A DNA stretch of 64,000 bases from assembly GCF_918797505.1 (NCBI RefSeq), contig NC_092795.1, positions 5,427,434 to 5,491,433 on the forward strand, given 5' to 3'. A model generated the notes under the pieces. It saw nothing but the letters and a program-made list of their open reading frames with translations, searched no databases and was not told where the DNA came from. Shown here piece after piece: positions 10,922-21,648 of this stretch. Every line of letters begins with the position of its first letter. Positions within the stretch are counted from its first letter, which is position 1. The position numbers and the translations under genes were made by a program. The DNA is from Bemisia tabaci (Eukaryota; Arthropoda; Insecta; Hemiptera; Aleyrodidae).

Positions 10922-11290
10922 TTATAAGTGTTTAAAGTTTCCAAATTTTGTCTGACCTCTCCTATTGACTGGATCCATTGTGCGTGGGGTTTGCATGGAG
11001 GATGGCATTAATGGACCGGGCACGGGTCGATGGTTGATCGGATGCAAGTAGCCTAATTGAGGCGACGCGTGCCAAAAGGGGCGTGCTCCCCATCGGTCCC
11101 GGCTACTGAAACTGAGACGTAAAAAATGAGCTACGACTCCGATCACCGATCGCGCTTCGATTAACTTGCACAGACTCATAATTCCATTTGCCCTTTCTCT
11201 CCCCTGCCCATTGTCTCGTAACGTATCGACCCGAGATACGCGGGAGATGTGACAACCCCGCATCCGTCCCACGGTGGCAAAATTTCATTC
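10922..11290. other. GC-richer unique segment
   Basis: Moderately GC-rich with CpGs. A 116-codon minus-strand ORF lacks a recognisable domain. No promoter or splice architecture can be asserted. Confidence 0.25.
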
Positions 11291-12211
11291 AATTTCTCTT
11301 CGAATATCTCCGGAAATTTTAGAAATCTATGAAATATAAGGCATTTTTATTGAGAACTAGGTTATAAAGATCAAGGTATCTTGTATTTGAGTGCGGGTTG
11401 TATACCTAGCCCCTGAAAAAAATGTCAAAAATTCCATAAACTTCTGAGACCCGTGAAATTTCAATAAATTGCTTGTTGAAAATTTCCAATATTTTGTAGT
11501 TTTTTTTACAAATGTTTCGTACAATATGATGTTTTGTTCGTAAAATAATATTCAATGTTTAAAGTCTTACATTTTTTAAAATTTCTGTACCGACAGGCTT
11601 CTGAAATCGCCGCAAAAACTTCCAGATATTGCCAGATTTTTGATGGGCGAAACCGACTTTATTTTTTTTTTTTTTTTTTTTTTTTTAAAGAAGAAGGAAA
11701 AAACTGTATGTTTCTCTCTGAAAATTGTTTCACCGAATTATTCTTTCGGTTTAGTTTTCTGAAGCACCTGTAAATTTTAAAGAAAAATATTCACACCTTT
11801 TCTAAAAAATAAATATTTTTTCAAAATGAATTTAGCAGCGCCCGAATCTCCATTCTGTGGTTTTTTATTTCTTAGCAAGGTGGTGTAGAATTGAATTCTC
11901 GTGAAATTTGGCATCGTTGCTCCTATTGCACAACGAATTAAGATGCAAAAGTAGCCGTCCAGGTTGTCGATGTTGGGTTGATGGACGTGTGACAGGAGTA
12001 TTCTACGAGGATAAAGTTATGGGCCCAATTACGGCCGTTTTCATCACGCTTTTTGCCAAGAAATCCTCAGCTTCGAGAGAACGATGGGACATACATGAAG
12101 AACTGTTAATTATTGATGATAGGTCAGTGGCGCGTGATAAAAGCTGTGTATGTACATTCATACACGGAGAGAACGGACGCTTGGAGATCCATTCCTCAGT
12201 GAACGTTCGTA
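11291..12211. other. Intergenic, AT-rich, poly-T
   Basis: Contains a T-run near 11660-11686 and a badly decayed family A end near 11830-11885 (TTCTTAGCAAGGTGGTGTA). A 116-codon ORF at 11908-12258 runs into the family D element and is overlapped by an opposite-strand ORF, so it is not accepted. Confidence 0.4.
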
Positions 12212-12341
12212 AATTGGACGTATTTCCATCAAACAAAACTATGTGCAGTATGACGTGAACCCTGTTATGCACATATTCATATGGGGCTTAGGGCTCATGT
12301 CTTAATGCACATAGTTCCGTTAGGCAGAAATACGTCCAATT
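12212..12341. mobile_element. Family D MITE
   Basis: 130 bp, AATTGGACGTATTT to AAATACGTCCAATT. Inner arms carry ACTATGTGCA/TGCACATAGT, and GTGAACCCTGTTATGCAC lies centrally. It is longer than the 84-bp copy at 7718. Confidence 0.85.
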
Positions 12342-12488
12342 ACGTAACGCACTATTTCGGCATTTATCACCGGCAGATAAAGCTGTCCCCTTCAATTTTA
12401 AATGTAGACAATACGAGCTCCCACAAGGTCGAATAGTTGTATCACACTCAGATGTCACGATTGCAAGTTAATATATTTGAATTGAGAA

Positions 12489-12980
12489 CTTGGATGGAGG
12501 GCAAGGCGCATGAGTGCAGCTCGTCATCTTCCGACCAAAGTATCACAAAGCGCCACCCGACGTTCAAAAATTTCCGCCATCATTAGATTTTTTTACGTAG
12601 ATGTTGTTCAACGAAGCTATCCGAAAATTTCACAGTATTTTCTTTCCGCTGCCGATAAAATTCAGCGAAATTTTCAAACAGATTCAACCAACAATTTCTC
12701 TATAGAAAAATAAAATGACGGCGAAAATTTTGAAATGTCGCATGGCGCTTGTGATACTTTGGCCGGAAGGTGACGAGTATTTGCTAAATAGAGAAAAACT
12801 TTTTTGAAATTACATTGATCCTTATGGTGGAGAGGAGGTTCAAACTGACTTTTCGATGCTAAAAAATTGGATTTTGGGAGCGAATTCTTCACAGAATATG
12901 CATGGAGACTATTTTTACTTGAAATCTTTAATATCTCAAGTATAAAAAAAACCTCACTTATGCGCCTTGTCCTCCAAGCC
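12489..12980. mobile_element. Family O fold-back element
   Basis: The outer arms are TTGGATGGAGGGCAAGGCGC and its near complement GCGCCTTGTCCTCCAAGC. An inner pair of arms runs from CGTCATCTTCCGACCAAAGT to ACTTTGGCCGGAAGGTGACG. The result is a nested hairpin of about 490 bp. Related pieces are at 34540-34770, 54727-54996, 15436-15600, 32550-32700 and 39560-39760. Confidence 0.7.
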
Positions 12981-13377
12981 CCTCAATTAGACTTCACCGA
13001 GTGTAGTGCGGCAAATTCAGCTCATTAATATTTTTTTGCAATTTCACGAGGGTTATCTCCACGAAATTTTAAACACAAATTTTCACTGGTTCCCCTTCAA
13101 AAAAAAAAAAAGGCAAATGAGATTTTGAAACACCGAAAACAGATGTGATGGTTTTTCTGAACTATATCTAAGTACAGTTCGTAAATCTGATCCGGCGTTT
13201 TATGAGGATGCCCTCGTCTTCTTAAACCGTGTTTCGTGAGAAGTTTTGACGGTGGGAATTAGGTGAGAATGTGAGATTGTATATTCGAACCTATTGTGTG
13301 ATCTCACTCTATGCCATGCCAATCACAAAAATGGAGCGCGGTTAGCCACAAGCCGTCTCAAAATACTCAGGCACACT

Positions 13378-13538
13378 CACGATCAGCGTGTTCTGCGATA
13401 CATCGATCGATCTGCCATTTTAACCTACGGAGAAGGATCCGAAAACAGTGCGTTCGCAACAAATACGTTAATAATCGATTCTTTATCATGGCTTCAATTG
13501 GGGAATATCGATAGACGATCATTCACGCCTCGCCACTG
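13378..13538. mobile_element. Family L MITE
   Basis: About 160 bp ending ATCGATAGACGATCATTCACGC then CGCCACTG. The left end is decayed. The middle has AGAAGGATCC and ACAAATACGTTAATAATCGA, matching 45546-45719. Confidence 0.65.
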
Positions 13539-13828
13539 ACGATCAGCGTCATTTCGTCGCTCCTCTGGTGGAAGTTCGTAGGTCAATTTCCTCATGAGCC
13601 ACAGAGAGCATGGATTTATATGTAAAACAGGACCCACGTGGAAATCGAAGTACGCCCTCACTACAGAGGGGTGACAATTGGTCTAGGTGAAGAATTTTGC
13701 TCCAACTCGGTGCAAATGCCTTGCGAAATTCAAAGGTGAAACCACAAAACGATGATTCCTATCTCATTCTATCGGTACCTTATTCAATGCGAGAGGAGGA
13801 AACACAATATAAGAACTAGGGGGCTATA

Positions 13829-14321
13829 CTACCGTGCTAAGGAGGAACGCCGTATGAACAATCGAGAGTTGACAAATTTCCTTCGATAAAATGTTTATTT
13901 TTTTAGGAAAGTTATGAATATTTTTCCTTTAAATTTTCACAATTTTTAGATAAAATTGCGAACTACATACATACATACGAGTCGCTGTCATAGCGCTCTT
14001 TGGCGCTTTGCGACACCTAATCGCCACAAAGCTCGGTCTTCCCACAGGTTATCAGGGAGTTGACACTCCCTCATCTCACTTAACACCCCCTGTCGCCAAC
14101 CTCTCACTGGGCGTCCCCTACGCCTCCTCCCAGGAGGAACCCAATCAAGCATCTTTTTTGGCAGCCTCTCTTCCGTCATCCTATTGACAATAATTGCGAA
14201 CTAAATTATCTGAAAAATTGGGAGGAAAATATTCATAAATTGACTAGGAAATTCACATTTTCTCCAAGGAAAATTTAGCAATGCCTGATGGTTCATACGA
14301 CGTTCTTCCTTAGCACGGCAG
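13829..14321. mobile_element. Family A MITE interrupted by a retrotransposon fragment
   Basis: Family A ends (CTACCGTGCTAAGG and CCTTAGCACGGCAG) with a perfect TATA duplication (13825-13828 and 14322-14325). Its 493 bp length is explained by a 226-bp insertion at 13966-14191 plus the 12-bp target duplication. Removing these leaves about 255 bp, the normal family size. Confidence 0.92.
13966..14191 (-). mobile_element. Truncated non-LTR retrotransposon 3' end with 12-bp target duplication
   Basis: Flanked by AATTGCGAACTA at 13954-13965 and 14192-14203, a perfect 12-bp duplication. On the minus strand an open frame (13988-14179) reads MTEERLPKKMLDWVPPGRRR then RGRPVRGWRQG and LWEDRALWRLGVAKRQRAL. 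This is the arginine-rich C-terminal tail typical of endonuclease-reverse transcriptases of RTE-like elements. The 3' tail is a (TATG)n-like run at 13966-13978. It is severely 5'-truncated, as target-primed reverse transcription commonly produces, so it is an insertion product and not a functional gene. Confidence 0.85.
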
Positions 14322-14325
14322 TATA

Positions 14326-14400
14326 ACACCTGGCTGTTACGCGGACCAACCCCAGAGGGAGCTTCGCGCTCTCATAGGCCCGCTTCGACAAAAGAACGAC
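14326..14400. repeat. Decayed hairpin-cluster repeat
   Basis: Resembles 24360-24438: the strings TTACGCGGACCAACCCC, GAGCTTCGCGCTC and GGCCCGCTTCG appear in the same order as the intact cluster. GAGCTTCGCGCTC still forms a short stem. Confidence 0.5.
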
Positions 14401-14599
14401 CAAAAAAATGAAAAGATTTTAATACCCGACTTTCCAATCCCCCTATAGCTGGGAGCGATTGGACCAATAAGAATTGTATGTACATAAATATTATTAGAGA
14501 TACAAATATTATGAGTACTGTCAAAATGTCCTCATGATATCGGGAAATCTGTTGTCTAAAAAATAATTGGATTTATTGAAATCAAAAGGAATTACGGAG

Positions 14600-15050
14600 A
14601 GGGAAAGTTGGATGTGGCGCAACGCGTGATCTAACTATTCCGACTATACGTGAAGTTGCATATCCACGACACATTTTGAAGAACCATTTTTTCGCCGACT
14701 GGGAGACTTTAGCGCAGAATTAGACAAGCTCAATGGGGAGCAAAACGCGTGACACAACTATCTTGACTTCCATGTAGGTGAAATTGCATATCCACAAATT
14801 GAAGGAGAACCTTTTTTTGCCGCTGACTCGGAGACTTCAACGCCGGAGTAGAAAAGTTGGATGCAGCGAAACGCGCGATACAACTGTTTTGACTTCCATG
14901 TAGGTGAGATTGCATATCCACAAAATGAAGGAGAACCTTTTTTTGCCGCTGATTCGGAGACTTTAACGCCGGAGTAGAAAAGTTGGATGCAGCGAAACGC
15001 GTGATACAACTATTTTGACTTCCTAATGGTTAAAATTGCACGTGCACAAA
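14600..15050. repeat. 126-128 bp tandem repeat, about 3.4 copies
   Basis: TTGCATATCCAC-type anchors fall at 14656, 14784, 14910 and (mutated) 15036, spaced 128, 126 and 126 bp. Units contain CGCCGGAGTAGAAAAGTTGG. Minus-strand ORFs across it are the repeat translated and show the same internal repetition. Confidence 0.85.
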
Positions 15051-15219
15051 CTGAAGGAGAGCATTGCGTTCCATATCATCCCAAGTATTCGTTTCGTACA
15101 ACCAAACTGATGAGGTTAAAAGATCTGGTGAGAGAAAGTCGGTTACGTAAACGGAACGTTTGGTACACGTCAATACATGACAAGGATGTTAATATTTTTT
15201 CTCGATTATTTTTAAAAAA

Positions 15220-15328
15220 CTAGTGCAAACGCGTTGAATTTTTTAGAAAATTAATGCAACTGCGTTCAATTCTTAGAGAATTAACGCAACCGAGTACAAT
15301 TTTCAGAAAATTGCTGCAAAAGCGCAAT
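15220..15328. repeat. About 37-bp degenerate tandem repeat, 3 copies
   Basis: Successive units share a GCAA..CG..CAATTTTTAGA core followed by AAATTAA. A small array with no coding meaning. Confidence 0.55.
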
Positions 15329-15435
15329 GTCATAGTGCTTACACTGATCCTCTACTTGCTTTAAACTGCGTATGCCGAAGAACTTTCCGCACCTCTATTA
15401 CAATGCAAGTTTATGCCTTTTATCAGCAATTGATA

Positions 15436-15600
15436 GTCAATCTTCGAAACCACGTATCTCTATCATGGTGTTTCAAAATTTCCACTACAGCATAACATTT
15501 GAAGAGAAACAAGTCAACTTCATAGCTTAATATTCAAACACAATATTCTGCAAATAGAGAAAAACATGAAGGAAGTTTTCAAGAAATTACTTGGAATCTA
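15436..15600. repeat. Family O-related fragment
   Basis: Contains ATGGTGTTTCAAAATTTCC and TATTCTGCAAATAGAGAAAAA, matching 32550-32700 and 39560-39680. No second arm is evident. Confidence 0.5.
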
Positions 15601-16389
15601 CCACTTACGACTTCCTCAAGAGGAAGTTTTCCATTCAAATCTCTCATTCTTCTTATACTAGGACGCGAGCCATGTTTGTCCAGCCATATCCATATCAGGC
15701 TCTATGAAAGTCATAACAACAACATTCATCAAAATTTTATTCTGAACTGATAAAAATGTGTCTTTGACTTGAGGATATTCAAAAGAGAAGAAATTGAAAC
15801 ATGAAAAATCATTCATTCTTCTTCTGGAGATGAGAGCCAACTTGAGCCGATCTCGCGGTCGTTTAAGCATCCTTTCACAGGTGGTCTCCAACCGATAAAA
15901 TTTTGGCTAATTGAAATCACAAAATCAAATTTTTCGACCCAACTGGACGAAAATCGCTATAAGCACCTATAATTTTGTTTGCATGGACATTCACGGGCAA
16001 TGGTCCATCGCGTGGAGTTTCACCATCAACGTGACTATCCCGTGGGTCAAATCAATTTTTAGCCGTGCGTCCTTTTTCCCGGCTGCATCCGCGGAGGTCA
16101 GCATTCGTGTGAAGGTCGGGCGTGTAGAGCGTACCTGCGCCGGAATGCTCAAAGAAGAACGACGTACGAGCCGTCAGACGTTGCCGAATTTCCTCTGATA
16201 AAATACGAATTAGCGGGAAAATTCAATCACAGTTTCCTTCCATCTTGTCAGAGATTTTTTTCCGCGTTTCAGTCGAAAGTACCTGAAAATTCTAATGAGG
16301 CATGGAATACATTTTGCAATTAGGAACTAATATTTCAGGCTCAGTTTAAAAACTACGCATAAGTTATTAATGTGCATATGCGAACTGGC
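15601..16389. other. Intergenic with a decayed family A half
   Basis: About 16140-16300 retains family A left-half sequence (AAAGAAGAACGACGTACGAGC, then GTTGCCGAATTTCC). The rest holds nothing recognisable. Confidence 0.4.
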
Positions 16390-16885
16390 TATTCCTCCCA
16401 GTCTGCCTCTCTTCCTCATCTTAATTTTCATATTTCTTCTTCCTCTTTCCTACCTTCCTCTATTCGATTCTCTTTTGCCTCCTATTCTCAAACTCTCACT
16501 CGTCCTTACTATTTTTACCCCTCCTTCTATACCTCATAATTTTTCGCTTCTTCTTTTTCTCCTCCTCTTCCCTTATTTATTTTCGTTCCCCGCCTATACT
16601 TCTTCTCTCTTACCTCTCCATTTAGTATTTTTCTTCTTCTTTTATTCATCTTTTTTATCTCCCTTCTCTATTTATCTTCTTGTTCTTCTCTCCCCTCTTA
16701 ATCTCCCTTGTATATATCCTTTTTCCTTCACTCTTTTATCTTCTTCTTCTTCTTCCACTGCTATACTCTACTCATTACTTACGCCTCTTTCCTCTCTTTC
16801 TCTCCTTCTGCCTTTTTTTCTTTCTCTATCTGTTCTTTATATTCCTAATCTTCCACTTTTTCCCGTTTCCTCTCCACTCTCAATT
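16390..16885. repeat. Long polypyrimidine tract
   Basis: About 500 bp in which the + strand is overwhelmingly C and T, with few G. The 172-codon leucine/serine-rich frame is a by-product of this bias, not a membrane protein. Such tracts can adopt triplex structures. Confidence 0.8.
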
Positions 16886-17159
16886 TGATTTCCCTCAGTA
16901 GGAAGGAGTTAGGTTTTTTCTATGGATACGCAAGAGATGTATAGCGGTATTCTACTCCAAAATTTAGCCCAAATGAGCCAGGTTGTACAAAAACGCCATT
17001 GATACCAAGCCGCGCAAAAATTTTAAGCCGAAAGAGAAATATTTGAAATTTTATCCCAAGACTCACAATCCTGAACAAAGTTTGACGGATTTTCCTAAGT
17101 CCAAATTATTTGTTCCAGACTTTGAGTTTTTGCCCACGACTCAATAGCCATCAACGCAA

Positions 17160-17655
17160 TTGCGTTCAGCCTAAACGCAAAATAACCCCCCAACTTATAT
17201 CTCCCCGAAATGTAACTCAGTGCGTTGTTGTTAAACGCAGTCCAATTATTCTGAAAAATAAATATTCTGTCGTTTCTCGAGCAAAAAAACGTAACTCCAT
17301 TCCAAGGTTGCAAAATTGATTATAATAACTCAATATTCTTGTAATTTTTGTCCAAAAATTTTCTGATTCTTGCACGAATGTAGAGAAAAAACCAGTGAAA
17401 TTGCAATTGCGTTCAGCCTAAACGCAAAATAACCCCCCAACTTATTTCTCCCCGAAATGTAACTCAGTGCGTTGTTGTTAAACTCGGTCCGATTATTCTG
17501 AAAAATAAATATTTCGTCGTTTCTCGGACGAAAAAATGTAACTCCATTCCAAGGTTGCAAAATTGATTATAACAACTCAATTTTTGTGTAATTTTTCCCC
17601 AAAATTTTTCTGATCCTTGCACGAATGTGAAGAAAAAACCAGTGAAATTTCCAGT
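17160..17655. repeat. 248-bp direct tandem duplication
   Basis: Two adjacent copies (17160-17407 and 17408-17655) share TTGCGTTCAGCCTAAACGCA, then CCCCCCAACTTAT and AACTCCATTCCAAGGTTGCA. A decayed family Q tail follows (CGTGAGGGAACCGACGA), and a family A-like end near 17754-17805. Confidence 0.85.
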
Positions 17656-17814
17656 TTAAAATGTCCAAGATTCTCTAGGTTAAAATGCAATTAGCGAGGA
17701 GAAATTTGACAACATTGAAATGCAGTTGCGTCTCTCCGTGAGGGAACCGACGATTTTCCGGTGGAAATCCGACAACATCCGAATGTAGATACGACGTTCT
17801 TCCTCAGTGTACGT

Positions 17815-18295
17815 ACGTGCTTGAAGCCGGCGCCGGCGCGGTGACGCATCCCGCGATCGCGGATCAATTACAGCACATACCGTCGCGCCTCTGATATAAG
17901 AGCGTATCTCTACCTCAACGTGAGCCCTGCTTCACGTATAAAGCCATACTTCCTGGGGCTCATAGGGGAGTCGAGATACGGCGTTGCGTTAGAAGAGCGA
18001 CGATACAAAGTATCCGAAGCGTCCGCGGTCGGTGTGGGCCTGATTGCGAGTGAAATAGGTCGCTCCTCGGTGCTCGATAGATCTTCGCGGTGGTCAGTGG
18101 CCGCCGATGCCGATGGCCGCTGGTCAGACCGAGAGGTAAAATAGGTTTCCGAGTCAACGGCTCAGGGCCGGCCACCTGCTTCAGCCTCCTTCAGCGCGCC
18201 GCGCAGCGCCTGCCTGGCCCGCCGGAGTCCCCGATAGGGGCGTTCTCGCCAGCGCCGCCCGTTACGTGTCACGTGTCCTAGGTCGTTGCCCAACT
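17815..18295 (+). promoter_or_regulatory. CpG-rich island, possible promoter and first exon
   Basis: Markedly GC- and CpG-rich in an AT-rich setting, with CGCGATCGCG near 17852, TATA-like strings near 17893 (GATATAAGAG) and 17936 (CGTATAAAGC), and a donor-like GAG|GTAAAA near 18135. Overlapping ORFs occur on both strands without known domains. No downstream exon can be linked, so this is only a candidate. Confidence 0.25.
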
Positions 18296-18383
18296 TTTTC
18301 TAGAAGGAACTCGCTTTCAAGGTCGCTCATCAGAAGCCGAGACCAGAGGGGAGCCATCTAGAAATAGAAGACAAAAGTACCCT

Positions 18384-18623
18384 CACTGGAAAAAAACAAA
18401 AAAAACAAAAACATATTGGATCTAGAGTCCAGACTCTTGAAAACATTGACAAGAAAAAGGACTCTTGATTTAATCAGATTTAAGCTTAATTCAAAAGGAA
18501 ATCCGCTCAAATTAAGAGGCTGGGTTCTTGATTTAAGCTTAAATCTGATTGAATCAAGAGTATTTTTTCTTGTCAATGTTTTTAAGAGTCTGGACTCTAG
18601 ATCTAATGTGTGTTTTTTTCCAG
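18384..18623. mobile_element. Family E fold-back
   Basis: Starts CACTGGAAAAAA and ends TTTTTTTCCAG. Arms of about 100 bp carry TCTAGAGTCCAGACTCTT and its complement, with GATTTAAGCTTAA and its complement inside. Other copies are at 20952-21180 and 31455-31682. Confidence 0.85.
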
Positions 18624-18969
18624 AGGTTCTTTTGGTGACCCATATTCCTTAAATTTTGAGTTTAGTGCGAGGATCTTTTAAGGGAATCAAATTAATGCCC
18701 AGGTGGTGCTCACGTCAACTTTCAGAAAATTAAATTAAGACAATTTTTCAAAGTTTAGAGTCCTTCAAAGTGAGCCCTCCGTGTGAATTTGATAAAAATC
18801 ATGTTTTGCCCCTAGCCCTCTCCCCTCTCCCATTTTGGCGCACCCCAAAATCACTTACCGTGCACGGAGGGACCATAGATATGGTCCTACATGCAATTTA
18901 GAATGAAATTGAACAAAAAGATTTTTAGACACGGCACACAGAAATGGGCAATATTCTTCCACCCTGGTA

Positions 18970-19075
18970 TCACTTCTTATCTATGGAAAAAGGATTGATA
19001 AATAGGGTGTTTGCAACGAACACCTTAATAATTGATTCATTACCATAACCGCTCAAATTTACTCCAGGGTGACGA
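18970..19075. mobile_element. Family L fragment
   Basis: Contains TATGGAAAAAGGATTGATAA and CGAACACCTTAATAATTGAT as in other L copies, but neither terminus. Confidence 0.5.
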
Positions 19076-19173
19076 AAATTGTCCCTTTAATGATGCTATT
19101 TTGATGGATTCCTTGGGCCTCCTAAGGAAAGGGGCTGTTTAAGGAACGACCGTGAATCCGATCCTAAGGCTGT

Positions 19174-19337
19174 CAGTGGCGTGCCGAACTTTGCGATATA
19201 TCGACTGATCTGCTATTTAAACCTATGAAAAAGGATCGACAAACAGAGTAATTCCAACGGACAACTTAAAACTCGATTCTTTACTATAGCCCCAAAGCGG
19301 GGAATATCGATAATCGATCATTCACGCCTCGCCATTG
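19174..19337. mobile_element. Family L MITE
   Basis: CAGTGGCGTGCCGAAC on the left, CACGCCTCGCCATTG on the right. The interior is TATCGATAATCGATCATTCA-like, as in 45546-45719. Confidence 0.75.
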
Positions 19338-19345
19338 AAGGTTGT

Positions 19346-19683
19346 ACACGGAGAAAAAAACTTCGTGCGTGGGACCCGAAGTTTAGGTCATATGGATCTC
19401 TGAAGTTTTCGGATTGAGCATCTGAACACTTTAGGTCTAGCTGTCGAGGTTCGGATCACACATCTGAAACTTCAGTTCTTACATCTGAAGTACTTCGGTT
19501 TTCACATCCGAAAAACTTCGGTTCTCACATCTGAAGTACTTCAGATGTAAGAACTGAAGTTTTAGATGTGTGATCCGAACCTCGACAGCTAGACCTTAAG
19601 TGTTCAGATGATCAATCCGAAAACTTCAGAGATCCATATGACCTAAACTTCGGGTCCCACGCACGAGGTTTTTTTCTCCGTGT
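19346..19683. mobile_element. Family K, 338-bp near-perfect fold-back
   Basis: From ACACGGAGAAAAAAACTTCG to its complement ending CTCCGTGT, the two halves are almost exactly complementary over about 150 bp each. The centre repeats CTTCAGAT/ATCTGAAG motifs. I see only one copy in the window. It lies 8 bp from the family L element. Confidence 0.85.
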
Positions 19684-20215
19684 AGGTCACGGGTTTGATT
19701 CCTAATGAACTTGCCAACAACATTGGTTCAAGCATGAAACGTAGCTGCGGATGCGAGCATTTTTCTTGACGGTAAACATGTGCGTTTACTTGGATTTAAT
19801 AGCAGTCCTCTCAAAATTATAATCTTAGCCTGCAACGGCGAGACAGTTAATCGTCACGCGTAATGACACTGCTCTGTTGCCAAACGTCTCGCAAATCGTT
19901 GTTTCTCTAACGATGACATAGTGAATTACGGGCCCCAGCCGGCATCTTCGATGCTTGATTGAGCTGCAGCGTTGGCGGACACGCGAAAGCGCGTCCAGGA
20001 ATTCTCCACGGCGCTCAATAGGCAAATATACGCGTCCTGCCGACCTGGAATCAGGATGAAAAATTAGCATAATACGTACGACTGATTATTCCTAAGTGTA
20101 GAAAAAATAAAGAAAAGGAACAGAACCCTATTTTGGAAATATGAAGCCATTCGTCTATCGGACGAAAGGGGATGAGGGTGAGAAGGCTGATGCTGAGATG
20201 GAGGGGGTTTGACCT
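19684..20215. other. Intergenic, no gene
   Basis: A B-box-like GGGTTTGATTCC at 19690 has no partner A box. An 81-codon minus-strand ORF at 19825-20070 has no recognisable feature. Confidence 0.4.
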
Positions 20216-20300
20216 GTCGTGCTAAGGAAGAACGCCGTATGAGCCTTCAAACGTAGAAATGTTTTCTTTTTTAAATCAAGAATTTTCAGGAATATTTAAG
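20216..20300. mobile_element. Family A left-end remnant
   Basis: CGTGCTAAGGAAGAACGCCG followed by a family A-like start. The right half is missing. Confidence 0.6.
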
Positions 20301-20529
20301 AATATTTTTCTTTAAGGATATTAATTTCTAAGGAGATCCTTATAAGATCCTTAAAAGGATCTCCTTGAGCTTCCCTTAATCACAACGTAAATTACACGGG
20401 GCCTCTAAAGGCAAGGAGCTGTATAAGGAACGGCTATGAGCACAACCCTTAAACTAGGTTCCCAGTTTCTAGGGCATCTCACCCTCGGTATTCTTTCGAC
20501 TTAAAAATGTGAGGTTCTTGACCATCAAC

Positions 20530-20840
20530 CGACTTGGCCTCGTCCACCGTGCGCCGCGGATTTGTTTACTTTTTTCTCGCCGCGCAAGGTGCGGCGCAGG
20601 GTGGGGGGCGGGGAGGCGGGGCGGCTTCGTAACCCGCAAATTGGAACATATTTTTTTTTAGAGCGAAGAAGGTTTTCGATGCGGTATAATTGGAACAATG
20701 TCCAGTGGCCATAAAGGCGGCGCTCAAGGTCGAAGGGTCCGTGCTCGTGCCTGGCGTCTCATACAGTAGCGACTGCGCTTGCGCTCTCCCGAATTTCAGA
20801 TTCGACTCCGAACAGCGTGAGCGCCCGTTAGGCTAGGCCC
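20530..20840. other. GC-rich patch
   Basis: CCGCGGATTTG, CGCCGCGCAAGG and a G-rich GGGTGGGGGGCGGGGAGGCG run stand out from the AT-rich background. No ORF or signal supports a gene. Confidence 0.3.
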
Positions 20841-20951
20841 GCGCCAAGATTTAGCTTGTTTGGATTTAGCTCAAGCTGGGTAGTCAAGTCGCCCGGCAAT
20901 GCCTTTTGACAATTAGGCAAAGAAACAATTTGAGCGTTCTGATACATGTTT

Positions 20952-21180
20952 CACTGGAAGAAAAGGCGCTTGAATCTAGAGTCCAGACTCTTAATAAAAT
21001 TGACAAGAAAAAATATTCTTGATTCAATCCGATGTTTCCTTGAGTCGAAGAGCCGAGCCTCTTGATTTAGGCGGATTTCCTTTTGATCCAAGTAAAAAGT
21101 CCGATTGAATCAAGAGTATTTTCTCTTGTCAATGTTTTTAAGAGTCTAGACTCTAGATCCAAGCGACTTTTTTTCCGGTG
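20952..21180. mobile_element. Family E fold-back
   Basis: CACTGGAAGAAAAGG to TTTTTTCCGGTG, with TCTAGAGTCCAGACTCTTAA and its complement in the arms. The flanking dinucleotide TT occurs on both sides. Confidence 0.8.
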
Positions 21181-21284
21181 TTCCTCATCAAAATTTTACT
21201 TGGAACGCGATTTACCCAACGAAAATTACCGAAAATAACAGAGGTATTAAATTTTTTGTGTAGCGCAAGCGGAATACGTCTCCA

Positions 21285-21340
21285 GACCAAAGCGCTCCGC
21301 GCGTCAGGCGTTACGCGTTACGCGTTATAATTATGATTCT
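21285..21340. repeat. Short GC palindromes upstream of the tandem unit
   Basis: GCGC-TCC-GCGC at about 21288-21298 and overlapping GCGTTACGC strings near 21309-21327 have the same stem-triloop style as the hairpins at 21435-21529 and 24360-24438. Confidence 0.55.
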
Positions 21341-21434
21341 ACATTATTCTTCTTCTTCCTCTGCAAGCGACCAGCGTATATCCCTCTTCGTCAGGTAATC
21401 TAGTGCCGAGCACATTAGATAACTAGTCGTGATT

Positions 21435-21529
21435 AGCTCGCTTTGCGAGCTGACACGTCTAGCCGGGGAGTGCCCCTGGACCCCAGTTCTACGCTTCGCG
21501 ACGAACTTGCGACTCGCTCCGCGAGTCGC
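21435..21529. repeat. Perfect triloop hairpins at head of unit 1
   Basis: AGCTCGC-TTT-GCGAGCT (21435-21451), GGGG-AGTG-CCCC (21465-21476), CGC-TTC-GCG (21492-21500) and GCGACTCGC-TCC-GCGAGTCGC (21509-21529). The last has a perfect 9-bp stem. In unit 2 the equivalent has one mismatch. Confidence 0.85.
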
Positions 21530-21648
21530 CACCGCCCCGCACAGTTTTTAACATTAATGAGGAGACAACATCTATGTCTTAATCTTCTTTTTCACCAATT
21601 TTTGCAGAAATTGATGTTCTAGGAGTCCGGACCGCGTCTTCGTGCAGG

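Noticed and set aside
14730..15009. Minus-strand ORFs with repeated AISPTWKS and FRCIQLFYSG
   Set aside because: Translation of the 126-bp tandem repeat; 126 is a multiple of 3, which keeps the frame open by chance.
16370..16888. 172-codon ORF resembling a multi-pass membrane protein
   Set aside because: Leu/Ser/Phe-rich only because the DNA is a polypyrimidine tract; no start context or homology.
19684..19720. B-box-like GGGTTTGATTCC as a second tRNA-derived element
   Set aside because: No A box at the right distance; the upstream sequence is the family K fold-back.
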